From Effrenium voratum (Eukaryota > Sar > Dinophyceae > Suessiales > Symbiodiniaceae), in assembly GCA_963377175.1 (NCBI GenBank), contig CAUJNA010001592.1:1-64000 (forward strand): a DNA stretch of 64,000 bases, read 5' to 3'. Numbering within the stretch: position 1 is the stretch's first letter; each line of letters opens with the position of its first letter. The notes below the pieces were generated by a model. The model did not search any database and was not told the origin of the DNA. It saw only the letters and a list, made by a program, of their open reading frames with translations. Positions 8,648 to 18,033 of the stretch are shown piece after piece. The translations under genes and the position numbers were made by a program.

Positions 8648-11600
8648 CTACTCGTTCTTCGGCCCCCGCTGCGCCTGCCAGGCTTCAAGTGCGTCCAGCC
8701 GGGCCTGGAAGCCCTTGCGCACCCCCCACAGTACGCTGGTGAGGTGAGAGTAGTCGAGGGTAACCATCTCCGTGCCGTCGCTCCACCGGGCGGTGCCCGT
8801 CAAATTCTTCCACTTCGTTCCTGCGAAGTCGTCCGAGGCGAAGCCCAGCCTCAGGTCCTCGTTCATGTCCGGGCGCTTGTACAGCTTGGCCTCCACGGAG
8901 TCAAAGAGCTGCTGGAGCTCCGCCACGTCGGCCTCCGCCATCTCCGTCTTCACCCGGCTGTCCGACAAATTCGTGAAGCTCGTGTTGCAGACCACGTTGC
9001 CCGTGGTGCCCGCGATCACGAGGCAGCCGGGGTTCCTCTGGTTCGTGGTCAGGGACAGCTGCGTGGAGAGGCTCTTCGTCTGCACCAGCGCCTCGTCGTT
9101 GATCATGATGAGCTCGCACTGGTGCGCCCCGCCGTCCCGCTCCAGGAAGACCCTGGCGCTCTGGTTGCCCAGCAGCCGCAGCTCCGGGCCGCTGTCGGGG
9201 GCCGCGCTGTTGTTGGACACTTGCAGCTTGCTCCAGCCCGCCCAGTTCTTCGTCAGGAAGAGATCGTCCGAGAAGTCGGAGGTGTTGGTCACGGTGAGCG
9301 TGTTGGAGGCGAAGAGCTGCGGCGCGGAGACCGTGCCCGAGCTGTCACGTCGCCGCAGACCACGCTGCCCGTCGACACTCCGCCGCTCGTGGCCGTGAAG
9401 GTGCAGTCCAGGCTCTCGCAGTCCAGCGGGCCCGCGGAGGCCGCACCGGTGATCGTCAGCGTGGCGCCCGTGAGCGCACCGGTGGCTGCGAAGCTCGCCG
9501 CGGTTGCTGCGCCCGAGGCCGTCAGCGTCCCCGTGGACACGTCGCCCACCGTGGTGAAGTTCCCGGCGTTGGCCGTGTTGTTGATGGTGAGTGTGCTGCC
9601 CGTGATTCCTGTGGCGGAGCTCAGCAGGCCCACGCTGGCCGCGCCGCTGATGCTCAGCGAGCTGCCTGACACGGCCCCCGTGGACGACAGCGTGGCTCCG
9701 GCGACGGTGCCGGTGGCCGTGAGCGCTGCGCAGGAGACTGCGCCCGAGGCGTCCACGCCCGTGGTGAAAACGTCGGTGCAGTTCACGTCGTTGCACAGCA
9801 GCTGGTCGCAGCCCACGTTGCCCTGCGCGGTGAGCCCGTCCAGCGTGGCCGAGCCCGTGAGGGCCAGCGAGTCCGCCAGCAGGTCCGTTACCGAGACAGA
9901 CTCTCCCTCGAAGGCGCTGGCCCTGATCTGCATGCTGTACAGGTCCAGCGTGCCCGCCGACTGCTGCGCCAGCCCGGGGATAGAGCCGCCGAAGGCTCCG
10001 AAGTGCAGCTTCGCGATTCCGCCCGGCGGCACCGAGAAGTCCAGGCGCGCCGTGCTCCAGACGCCCTGCGAGGGCGTGCCGAGGAAGGTGCCGGTGACGC
10101 CCACGTAGTCGTTGTCGGCCGCGCTGACGTACATCACCAAGTTGGAGGCCGTGCCCAGCCTGTACCGGCAGCCGAAGGAGTAGCGTCTCCCCGGCGTCAG
10201 CGTGTAGGTGCGCACGATGTTCCAGGCGAAGGCGCTCAGGGTCATGGCGTAGCCCTCCAGCTGGAAGCCTCCCACCGTGAAGCTGGCCGAGGCCACGGAG
10301 CTCTGGCTGTTGGAGCGCACCAGAAAATTTCCTAGCGTGGTGAGCGTGGGTTCCAGCAGCACCTCGCCCAGGTGGCCAGCGTGACGTCGTCGGCCCCTCC
10401 GTCGAGGAACTCGTGCTTCAGCAGCAGCGCCGAGGCCGCCGTGTCCTCCGCCTCCGTGTTGCCGGTCTCCAGGGTTGCGTCCAGGATCTGGAGGCCGTAG
10501 ACGTCCACCGTTCCTGCCGTCGGTTGGGCAGGCCCGGCGCCTGGAGGTGCGCGCTGAAGTGCAGCTTCGCCACCCCGTTCGGAGGCACTGTGAAGTACAT
10601 CTTGGCCGTGCTCCAGGCACCCTGGTCGCCCACGAAGCTGCCGTACAATGGGTCGTAGACGTTGTCGGCCTCGGACATGTGCGCCACGAAGTTGGAGGCC
10701 GTGCCGAGCCGGTAGCGGCAGGCGAAGAGGAGCTCTCGGCCGGGGGTCAAGTTGTAGGTGCGCACAATGTTCCACGGGTTCGCCGCCAGGGTCAGGGTGT
10801 AGCCGTCCACGCTCACTCCCGCAGTGTGCGTGGCCAGGACCACGCTGCAGCCGCTGCTGGGGCGGACCGTCCAGTTTGACAGCGAGACGTCCGTGGGGCC
10901 CAGGATCTGCTCTCCTATGGCGGCCACCACCTCGTCGGCCCCTCCGTCGTCCGGAAAGCGCACTGCTATTTGCAGGGCCGAGGCTGCCTCCGTGACTCCG
11001 AGCTTGCCGGCAAGGAGGCCGTCTACTTGTGCGATGGTGTAGTAGCTGAGCAGCGCGGCTGCGATGCTTGAGGCCGTTGCCGTGTCCTGGTCTGCGGCTG
11101 AGCGGTACGCCACCAGCGCCGAGGTGATTTGGTTGGTTGTGAAGACGTCCTGGTCCGGGCCCGTCCGGTAGGCCAGCAGCGCGCCCGCGATGGCGGCCTG
11201 CGTCTCCTGCGCGCTCGTCGTGGGTAGTCTCCCAACAGGTCTACCTCCAGTGGAAGTCCGTCCACCGTGGAGAGCAGGGAGGCCAGCGCGCTGGCGTCCG
11301 CCTTGCCGAGGAGGGCCGCGTCCAGGGCTGCCGTGGTGACGGCGTCCAGGAGGGCCGCTGCTATCTTAGAGTCCACCACCGAGGAAGTGTCGACGGTAGA
11401 CTGCAGGGCGTACGCAGTCAGGGCGCTGGCGTCCGCCTTGGAGGCCTGCAGCCCCGAGATGGAGGCGTCTCGGCTCGCGAGCTCGGAGGCCAGCGCCGCG
11501 GCGGTGACGGCCCCCAGGAGAGCGTTGGCCACCTTGGTGTCCACCTCCAGCGGCGTGATCCTCGCCGCTATGTCCAGGGGGTGCTGGTCCACCACCGTCT

Positions 11601-12123
11601 TGAGGCCGTAGTTGGCGGCCACCGTGGCCAGCGTGGCGTTGTTGGCCGAGGCGATGGAACCGTTCATGGCCGCCGTGGTGCTGTAGTTGGACAGCTTCAG
11701 GTCCACGCCGTCCGGGGTGCTCTTGGTGGCCACTACGCCCTCCAGCACGTCGAAGGCCGACTGGTCTGCCTTGTTGGAGAGACCCGTGGTCAGCGAGCTC
11801 TGCAGCGCGGCGATGCTGCTTCCGTGCGCGGCCACCTGTCCGTCCGGGGTGGCCAGGGCCGCCGCCGTTGCTAGGGGCGCAATTGCCGGCGCCAGCGCGC
11901 TGCTGTCCAGCTTTGAGGCCAGCTCTGCGGTGACTCTGTCGTCCAGGGACTGGATGGCCGCTGCGTTGTTGCCGGAGGCTGCCGTGTTCACCGCCAGGTC
12001 CGTTACTTGAGCGTAGGGTGGCAAAGCGAGGGCCAGCTGCCCTGCGGTGACGTGCGTACCGTCAGTTACCTCTCCGTTGTCCAGGACCTCCGGGATATTG
12101 CCGGTGACAGGTCCTTCAAACAT
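8648..12123 (-). CDS. Virus-like fibre/adhesin with C-terminal S74 self-cleaving chaperone domain
   Basis: Read from 12123 (MFEGPVTGN) leftward to the stop at 8648, crossing three frame changes (near 11230, 10450 and 9350), about 1,150 residues. Order: Ala/Ser/Leu-rich repeats of coiled-coil trimer type (to about 11250); two related beta-rich modules of about 150 residues sharing TPGR...CRYRLGTASN and a VPP.G.AKLHF motif (10950-9950), plausibly receptor- or sugar-binding; a Gly/Ser/Thr/Ala repeat region (9850-9380); and a C-terminal peptidase S74 domain. That domain has LSDSRVK with Ser and Lys five residues apart, as in the known Ser-Lys cleavage dyad, then GFASDDF and VTLDYSHLTSVL. S74 domains trimerise and then cleave themselves from phage and viral fibres. 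Frame changes suggest decay or assembly indels. Confidence 0.65.
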
Positions 12124-12139
12124 GTTTACATATGTTTTC

Positions 12140-12215
12140 GCCGACGCCTTAGTCCAGTGGCTAAGGCGTCGGCCAAGGAGCTAAGCGCTTCTTACTCCGC
12201 ACGGGGCTCGATTCC
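12140..12215 (+). ncRNA. tRNA-like sequence with A and B boxes, probably a tRNA-derived SINE head or pseudogene
   Basis: A box-like TTAGTCCAGTGG (12150-12161) and B box-like GGCTCGATTCC (12205-12215) lie about 55 bases apart, as in a tRNA gene. The A box sits in the loop of a perfect 13-bp hairpin (arms 12140-12152 and 12161-12173), which a normal tRNA would not form. No acceptor stem or clean cloverleaf is visible, so a functional tRNA is unlikely. Confidence 0.4.
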
Positions 12216-12298
12216 TGCCGCGAGCGCAGTTGAGTACCATTCAGTCCGAACTCCGGCCGTTCGGAGAAGTTTCCTTGTAATCCTCGTGATTCGGGGGG

Positions 12299-12364
12299 TA
12301 GTGTGTTTGACACACCACCCCCTCACAGGCGTCACCGCTTGTTGGTGTGTCAAACACACCAACC
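12299..12364. repeat. Inverted repeat GTGTTTGACACACC / GGTGTGTCAAACAC
   Basis: Two arms of about 15 bp separated by about 27 bases. The arms are themselves partly palindromic (GTGTTTGACAC). No gene accompanies it. Confidence 0.7.
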
Positions 12365-12429
12365 CCTCTTCGGCGCAAGTTTCCGCAAGTACGTGTCACA
12401 GTCCGTGGGTGACCTTGAAAGCGAGGCCC

Positions 12430-12470
12430 GCACCAGGCCCGCACCAGGCCCGCACCAGGCCCGCACCAGG
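12430..12470. repeat. 11-bp tandem repeat (GCACCAGGCCC)n
   Basis: Almost four exact copies of GCACCAGGCCC, followed by a T run. It is in the non-coding tract to the right of the fibre gene. Confidence 0.85.
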
Positions 12471-12885
12471 GTTTTTTCGGATGTGACTCAATTTTTTGAT
12501 TTGACCGATTTCGCCGGTCAATCGCGGGACCTGCGCACGATGGAGCCAGTCTCCGAAATAATCGGACACTGCTTCGTAGTTGGTGACACGAGACATCAGC
12601 TGCGTGCCTCCATGTCGGCGGGCTGGCGTGGCTCTGCCGGGCAGGTTCGCCGAAACTTTAGACAGTTGTCCCCCGCAGGACAACTGGATGTTTTTTCCTG
12701 GGAAGAACTCCGACCTTGGCGCGGGCTCGGCAGGGCTCCGATGCCGGGCAGGTGGCGCGGCAGGAATGTGGCGCGCTAGGTATCGAAGCCTCCGATGCCG
12801 GGCAGGAATGTGATGCTCGAAACAAGTGGCACTTGTGCTTTTGAAGTGCCTCGGACTGGAAACAGGCACCAACCATTTTTTGGTT
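12471..12885. other. Non-coding DNA between tandem arrays
   Basis: No recognised gene. GATGCCGGGCAGGTGGCGCGGC appears here near 12739 and again near 13155 and 13200, so pieces of this spacer are shared with the arrays to the right. Confidence 0.4.
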
Positions 12886-13022
12886 GCTGCCCGCGTGGAG
12901 TTCGGAACTGGAAACAGGCATGTCCCATTTTTTCGGAGTTGCCCGCGTGGAGTTCGGAACTGGAAACAGGCATGTCCCATTTTTTCGGAGTTGCCCGCGT
13001 GGAGTTCCGCGTGGAGTTCCCC
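12886..13022. repeat. 54-bp tandem repeat, two and a half units
   Basis: TTGCCCGCGTGGAGTTCGG begins units near 12889, 12943 and 12993; each full unit continues AACTGGAAACAGGCATGTCCCA (in two parts here) and ends in a T run. The third unit is cut short and runs into the 32-bp hairpin array. Confidence 0.75.
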
Positions 13023-13150
13023 TCAATCCTGGGGCCACAACAGGATTGAAGGGAGCAATCCTGGGGCCACAACAGGATTGAAGGGAGCAATCCTGGGGCC
13101 ACAACAGGATTGAAGGGAGCAATCCTGGGGCCACAACAGGATTGGCGTGG
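13023..13150. repeat. 32-bp hairpin minisatellite, four units
   Basis: Units start at 13023, 13055, 13087 and 13119. Each is CAATCCTG, a 9-base loop (GGGCCACAA), CAGGATTG, then a 7-base spacer. The 8-bp stem is perfect. The same stem and the same 32-bp period recur at 24873-25064 with a different loop. Confidence 0.9.
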
Positions 13151-13705
13151 CTCCGATGCCGGGCAGGTGGCGCGGCACATGTTGAAGCAATTAGGCTCCG
13201 ATGCCGGGCAGGTGGCGCGGCCGGGGAGGCTATGCCAGGCAGGCACCAAGCCGCCGAACCCTCACAGTCCCCCGGGCCCTTGCTATACGTGCTATATGTG
13301 CTATATCTCACAAGGCAAGCCACTGAACATCCACTCTCCCACGGGTCCTTGCTATATGCTATATGTGCTATATGGCTCTCACAAGGCAAGCCACTGAACA
13401 TCCACTCTCACCGGGTTCCTTGCTATATGTGCTATATGTGCTATATGGCCCTATATAGCACATATACTACAGATTTTCGCGCGTACAGAATATATAGCAC
13501 ATATAGTACATATAGCAAGGAGCTGGGGGAGAGTGGGGGTTCAGCGGCTTGGCGTGTAAGATATAGCACATATAGCACATATAGCAAGGAGCCCGGAGAC
13601 TGTGGGGGTTCAGCGGCTTGGCGTGAGACCCATATAGTACATATAGCACGTATAGCAAGGAGCCCGGAGACTGTGGGGGTTCAGCGGCTTGGCGTACACG
13701 CGGCA
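13151..13705. repeat. Palindromic cluster of CTATATGTGCTATATG units, three facing three
   Basis: Left half (about 13245-13450): three units of about 70-80 bp containing CTTGCTATATGTGCTATATG and AAGGCAAGCC. Right half (about 13455-13695): three units with the reverse complement (CATATAGCACATATAGCAAGG and GGGGGTTCAGCGGCTTGGCGT, given separately). The centre near 13440-13500 is a dense CTATATAG palindrome. The whole block could extrude as one large hairpin. No coding content. Confidence 0.8.
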
Positions 13706-13825
13706 CCGTGCCGCCGCAGTGGGAGGTAGAATCCCCCACTGCGGACAACTCTAGCTCTCTTAGGCGCACTCTGAATCAAATCGTGGGGGGAGTTCAATGC
13801 AGGGAATCCCTGCATTCCCGGTATC

Positions 13826-14319
13826 TCTCTCTTTAGAGGGCGTTTCCCAAATGGATTCTATTCTACCTGAGAGGCTCCTAGCACTCGTCCGTCCAGCATT
13901 TGACCTCGTCCTGCAAAGGATTCGAAGTCTAAAACGCTGCGTGGAGGCGTGAGGCTGCAAAATAATGACCCCTAGATATGCGCCGCAATTTGGCTCCAGG
14001 TTGCATTTCAAGCGATGTCAAGCTTTGCCAAAGGAAACCCCTTTTCCCCTTTTTTTTCGGGGACCCCTTTTTTTGGGACCCCTTGTTTTCTTTTTTTTTG
14101 TGTTTTTCTTAGCCCTGCAAAGGTTGGCTCGCTTGAAATGCAACCTGGAGCCAAATTGCAAGCGTATCTAGGGGTCATTATTTTGCAGCCACACGCCTGC
14201 GCGCAGCGTTTTAGACTTCGAATCCTTCGCAGGACGAGGTCATTTCCTGGACGGACGAGTGCCAGGAGCCTCTCAGGTAGAATAGAATCCATTTGGGAAA
14301 CCCCCTCTAAAGAGAGAGG
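13826..14319. repeat. Inverted duplication with 189-bp arms
   Basis: Left arm 13826-14014, right arm 14130-14319, spacer 14015-14129. The arms share the integrase C-terminal coding piece (SLEGVSQMDSILPERLLAL) and the segment AAAATAATGACCCCTAGATA. The spacer has CCCC/TTTT runs. Arms differ at perhaps one base in ten, so the duplication is not new. Confidence 0.8.
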
Positions 14320-14702
14320 CAGAGCAATCTCTGCCATTTCTGGGTCAGAGTAGGCGAGGTTCGGCGCCACCTGCGTGGTAGCGTGCTTCCTTCCGTTGAT
14401 TTGGCTCAAGATGTCAGCCAGCATGAGGTGCCACTGCCCCCGCCGGCCCGCTCCGGCTGCTATGCGGCGCAACATGGCCTCCTTGATGGTGCGGATGGTG
14501 CGCTCCGCGAAGTAGGCGTGGCCCCTGGTCACCTGCTTCTCGATGTCCCAGAAATCCATCAGCTCCTTGAACTCCCTCTTGAACTCGGAGCCGTCGTCGG
14601 AGTACACGTTGGCCGGCGCCCCCAGGGCTTGGAACACCTTCTTTATGCCCGCCGCGGTGGTGCTCGCAAGACGGTCCTTCAGCGGCTCCGCGGCCACTTT
14701 TT

Positions 14703-14827
14703 GTGTTCTATCACTTTTGTGTTTTCTGTTTTGTGTTTTTCTGTTTTATTTTTTTTTTTTTTATTTATTTTTTTGTTTGTATTTGTTTAAACTTTTTTAT
14801 ACTTTGTTCTTTTTTTCTTTTTTACTT
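14703..14827. repeat. T-rich low-complexity tract
   Basis: About 125 bases of T runs broken by TGTG and TTCTG, directly before the left target duplication of the small insertion described next. Read on the minus strand it is an A-rich tract inside the interrupted integrase frame, and it may be the tail of a retroposed insertion. Confidence 0.7.
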
Positions 14828-15050
14828 GTTGGTCAGCGCATTGAATGTAGACGACGCCGTGGTGAGATGGTTAAGACGTTGGTCTCCGGACCCCTACGCG
14901 CGTCTCGTGCGTAGCCCGAACCAACGTTTAAGATAGACAGTTGCACGCCCGCCGGGGTTCGATCCACTGTGAGATAGCGGTACACGGATAAGTCTCAAGT
15001 TAGCCGACCGATGCCACTAGGCTCAAGGCGGCAGTTGGTCAGCGCATTGA
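14828..15050 (+). mobile_element. SINE-like insertion with 17-bp target site duplication
   Basis: GTTGGTCAGCGCATTGA occurs at 14828-14844 and again at 15034-15050, flanking 189 bp that interrupt the integrase pseudogene. The insert has an A box-like TGGTGAGATGGTTAAG near 14860 and a B box GGTTCGATCC at 14956-14965, the features of a tRNA-derived SINE. The A-B distance (about 90 bases) is long for a plain tRNA. There is no poly(A) inside the duplication; the T-rich tract lies just outside the left copy. Confidence 0.65.
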
Positions 15051-15319
15051 TGGCCACCAGCATGAAGGGGTAGGCTTGCCCCCGAAGGCTTCGTCGGCCA
15101 GGTCCACCTGCAGCTGGTTTATGGGCTCCGAGGCGCAAAGCTGTTGTAGCCTCTCTGCGGCCGGTCCTGGTTCACCCGGAGGTCGTCCAGAAACGCCTTC
15201 ACCTTTGGAGATGCTGGGGTCGCGCACCTAAGCCTGCCGCAGCGTCTGCGCTATGCTGCCGAAACCGGTGCGGGATCCTCGCAGACGGCCTTGATGGTTC
15301 GCCTGCGGGCATGTTTCTT

Positions 15320-16477
15320 ATGGCTTCTTCGGCCCCCACTGGGCCTGCCAGGCTTCCACCTCGTCCAGCCGGGCCTGGAAGCCCACCCCCAGAGCACGCT
15401 GGAAGGTAAGAGCAGTCGAGGGTGACCATCTCGCCGTCGCTCCACCGCGTGGTCCCCGTCAAATCCCAGCCTCGGGTCGTTCCTGTCCGGGCGCTTGTAC
15501 TGCTTGGCCTCCACGGAGTCGAAGAGCTGCTGGAGCTCGGCCACGTCGGCCTTGGCAATCTCCGTCTTCACCCTGTCCGACAAGTCCGTGAACCTTGTGT
15601 TGCAGACCACGTTGCCCGTGTTGCCCGCGATCACGAGGACAGCTGCGTCGAAGGCTCCAGCGCCTCGCGTTGATCATGATGAGCTCGCACTGGTGCGTCC
15701 CGCCGTCCCGCTCCAGAAGACCCTGGCGCTCTGGTTGCCTAGCAGCCGCACAGCTTGCTTCAGCCCGCCCAGTTCTGCGGGCCGCCCGGTGATGGTAGCT
15801 GCGAAGCTCGCCGCGGTTGCTGCGCCCGAGGCAGCGTGCCCGCGGACAGTGGTGAAGTTCCCGGCGTTGGCCGTGTTGTTGATGCTCAACGTGCTGCCCG
15901 TGTTTCCGGTGGCTGAGCTAGTAGGCCCGCCGCGCCCGTGATGCTCAGCGAGCTGCCTGACACGGCCCCTGTGGACGACGTGGCTCCGGCGACGGCGCCT
16001 GTGGCGGTGAGCGCTGCGCAGGAAACGGCGCCCGAGGCCCGTCGTAACACGTCCGTGCAGTTTACGTCGTTGCACAGCGGTGACCCGTCCAGCGTGGCCG
16101 AGCCCGTGAGGGCCAGCGAGTCCGGAGACCAACTCTCCCTCGGCCGAGGCCCTGATCTGCATGCTGTACAGGTCCAGCGTGCCCGCCGACTGCTGCACCA
16201 GCCCAGAGATCGAGCCTCCGAAGGCTCCGAAGTGCAGCTTTGCGGAGTCCGCCCGGCGGCACCGAGAAGTCCAGGCGCGCCGTGCTCAGACTCCCTGCGA
16301 GGGCGTGCCGAGGAAGGTGCCGGTGACGCCCACGTAGTCGTTGTCGGCCGCGCTGACGTACATCACCAAGTTGGAGGCCGTGCCCAGCCTGTACCGGCAG
16401 CCGAAGGAGTAGCGTCTCCCCGGCGTTAGCGTGAGGTGCGCACGATGTTCCAGGCGAAGGCGTTCAGGTCATGGCGT
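15320..16477 (-). pseudogene. Decayed second copy of the S74 fibre gene
   Basis: Parallel to 8650-10245 of the first copy but shortened by many small deletions. Recognisable parts: C-terminal LDALEAW-like end (about 15340), the cleavage motif as LSDRVK (about 15580; one residue shorter between Ser and Lys than in the first copy), VARVF/LLGNQSARVF (about 15740), the Gly/Ser/Ala repeat zone and the TPGRRYSFGCRYRLG module (about 16400). Frames change every 50-150 bases. It stops abruptly at 16477 where unrelated AT-richer DNA begins. Confidence 0.75.
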
Positions 16478-17010
16478 AGCCTAATTTATTCGGATGACGA
16501 GGGGAGTCTCAATACCCAAGTCTTGTCGATTTTTTCAAGGACGAAGGGATCCAAAACTATAAAGCACGAGGGCACCCCCATTTCGCCGAACGTTTCATTC
16601 GCACGTTCAAGGACATGCTTTTCAAGAGGGTTGATGCAGACGAGAAAAAGGGAAAGGTTAATATACAATGGGTTGATTATATCCCCGAGATCATGCTGAC
16701 ATACAACAGTAAAATGGTTCATTCTGCCCGCGATATGACTCCAAACGATGCCCACAAAAAGGGAAACCATCTTGAGGTCAAGATGAAGCTTGAGATGAAC
16801 AGAATCAAAACCCGTAAATATCCCCCTGTTAGGGTTGGCGATGAGGTCAAAATATACCGCAAAAAAAGGATTTCCGAGAAAGAAAGAACGAGCAACTGGA
16901 GCAGTGTCAAATACAAGGTTTCAAGGGTTGAAAAAAAACTTGGTCAAGATTATTATTCTGTTGAAGGGATGAACCGCCCCTATTTGAGGTCAGAGATTTT
17001 GAGGGTTTGA
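16478..17010 (+). pseudogene. Third Polinton-like integrase, 5'-truncated, AT-rich
   Basis: Begins inside the core with IYSDDEGSL (second Asp, about 16488), shifts frame near 16530, then VDFFKDEGIQ, GHPHFAERFIRTFKDML (catalytic Glu, about 16590), and an open frame from 16615 to 17010 with the C-terminal PVRVGDEVKIYRKK...YYSVEG module, the SH3/chromo-like tail usual in Maverick and virophage integrases. Codon use is much richer in A/T than the two integrases to the left, which suggests a different lineage or a later arrival. The first third of the domain is missing. Confidence 0.65.
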
Positions 17011-17172
17011 ACAGCGACTACGACAATCAGTCACCAACGACAAGGTTTGAGACGATATGTCAATGTTTCTGGGACACGGTTTCTATGATGACGTGTCACT
17101 GTTTCTATGACGACATGTCACTGTTGCTGTGACGATATTTCGTAAGCAACATTTGCTGAGACAACGTGTCAT
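17011..17172. repeat. Short ACGA-TGTCACTGTT repeats
   Basis: GATGACGTGTCACTGTTTCTATGA and two variants occur at 17085-17145, downstream of the integrase stop. No gene. Confidence 0.5.
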
Positions 17173-17393
17173 AATGGCGGTGACTAAACTCACCAATGGC
17201 GGTGACCAAAGTCACCAGTGGGGGGTGACCAAAGTCACCAATGGCGGTGACCAAAGTCACCAATGGTGGTGATCAAAGTCACCAGTGGTGGTGATTAAAC
17301 TTACCAGTGGTGGTGACTAAACTTACCAGTGGTGGTGACTAAACTTACTGGTGGTGGTAGGCAAACTTACGCTTACCAGTGGTGGTGACAACC
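17173..17393. repeat. 22-23-bp minisatellite of GGTGAC-CAAA-GTCACC hairpin units
   Basis: About nine units. The early ones carry the exact hairpin GGTGACCAAAGTCACC; later ones drift to GGTGATTAAACTTACC and GGTGACTAAACTTACC, which still pair partly through G-T. Spacer is AATGGC/AGTGGT. Confidence 0.85.
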
Positions 17394-17543
17394 CAGCCTT
17401 GTTCCCATCCACATTTGTGCAATCCAATATTCCAAGTGTTTTACTGGGACCTTGGCATGCTTTGGGTGAACAACTAGAGTTTCTTTGTTTCTACTACCAC
17501 TTTTGGGGGAGTGATGATTGTGTAGTGTGGCGGTGGGAGAGAG
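17394..17543. other. Short unique spacer, no gene seen
   Basis: Leads into the left end of transposon copy E1. It ends in GGGAGAGAG, next to which E1 inserted. Confidence 0.5.
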
Positions 17544-18033
17544 CCCAGAGCTTCCAAAAGTAGTTAAATAATTTAACAATATCTAATTAAGCTAACAATG
17601 CTTAAAGTGAATGCTTAATTAAGCGTTTTTCCTTTAATTAAACATTGTTTTTTGTTTTTTGAAGCAAAAATGCTTTAGGAAGCATTGTTTTGTGCTTAAT
17701 TAAGCATTGTAGTTTTTATTTAAGCATTGTTCGCTTAATTAAGCATTTTTGTTTTTGCAAAAAACAATGCTTAAATAGAGAGCTTGATTTTCTATGGTTC
17801 ATGGATTTCACAGACATGTCTCGAATTTTACTCCAAGATTGATTGATATATTTTTGCTTGAACGCTGATCTTTGTTTTGCTGAACGTCAAAGGTTTTTTA
17901 ACTTGGGGACGATGGACGTGTTGTTTTTTTTCCGCAGATTGTTGTTGTTTCTTTTTTGCAAGCATGTTTTTGAGTATGTGCAGCGGCGTGCCTGCGTAAA
18001 GGCAGCAGACGCAGTTGGACCGAGCCCTTGCAT

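Larger units (their letters stand above)
13760..15300 (-). pseudogene. Second Polinton-like integrase, interrupted and rearranged
   Basis: Minus-strand fragments read in order: QLQVDLADEAF (first Asp region, about 15110) and FMLVAINALTN (about 15050), then, after an insertion at 14703-15033, AAEPLKDRLA, NVYSDDGSEFKREF (second Asp), and HAYFAERTIRTIKEAM, where the catalytic Glu is kept, ending in GRKHATTQVAPNLAYSD (to about 14340). This DDE form is closer to canonical Maverick/virophage integrases than the DDD copy at 7.5-8.5 kb. The C-terminal coding part is followed by an inverted duplication (13826-14319) that breaks it. Disabled as it stands. Confidence 0.6.

Noticed and set aside
7910..10108. 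732-codon open frame on the plus strand
   Set aside because: It is antisense to the integrase and fibre frames; GC-rich codons leave few stops. No motif, and its composition is that of reversed coding DNA.
14398..14412. ATTTGGCTCAAG as relic spliced leader
   Set aside because: It lies in integrase coding sequence that explains the bases (LSQING on the minus strand) and has no upstream leader part.
14857..14975. Functional tRNA gene
   Set aside because: A and B boxes are too far apart and no acceptor or T stem pairs properly.
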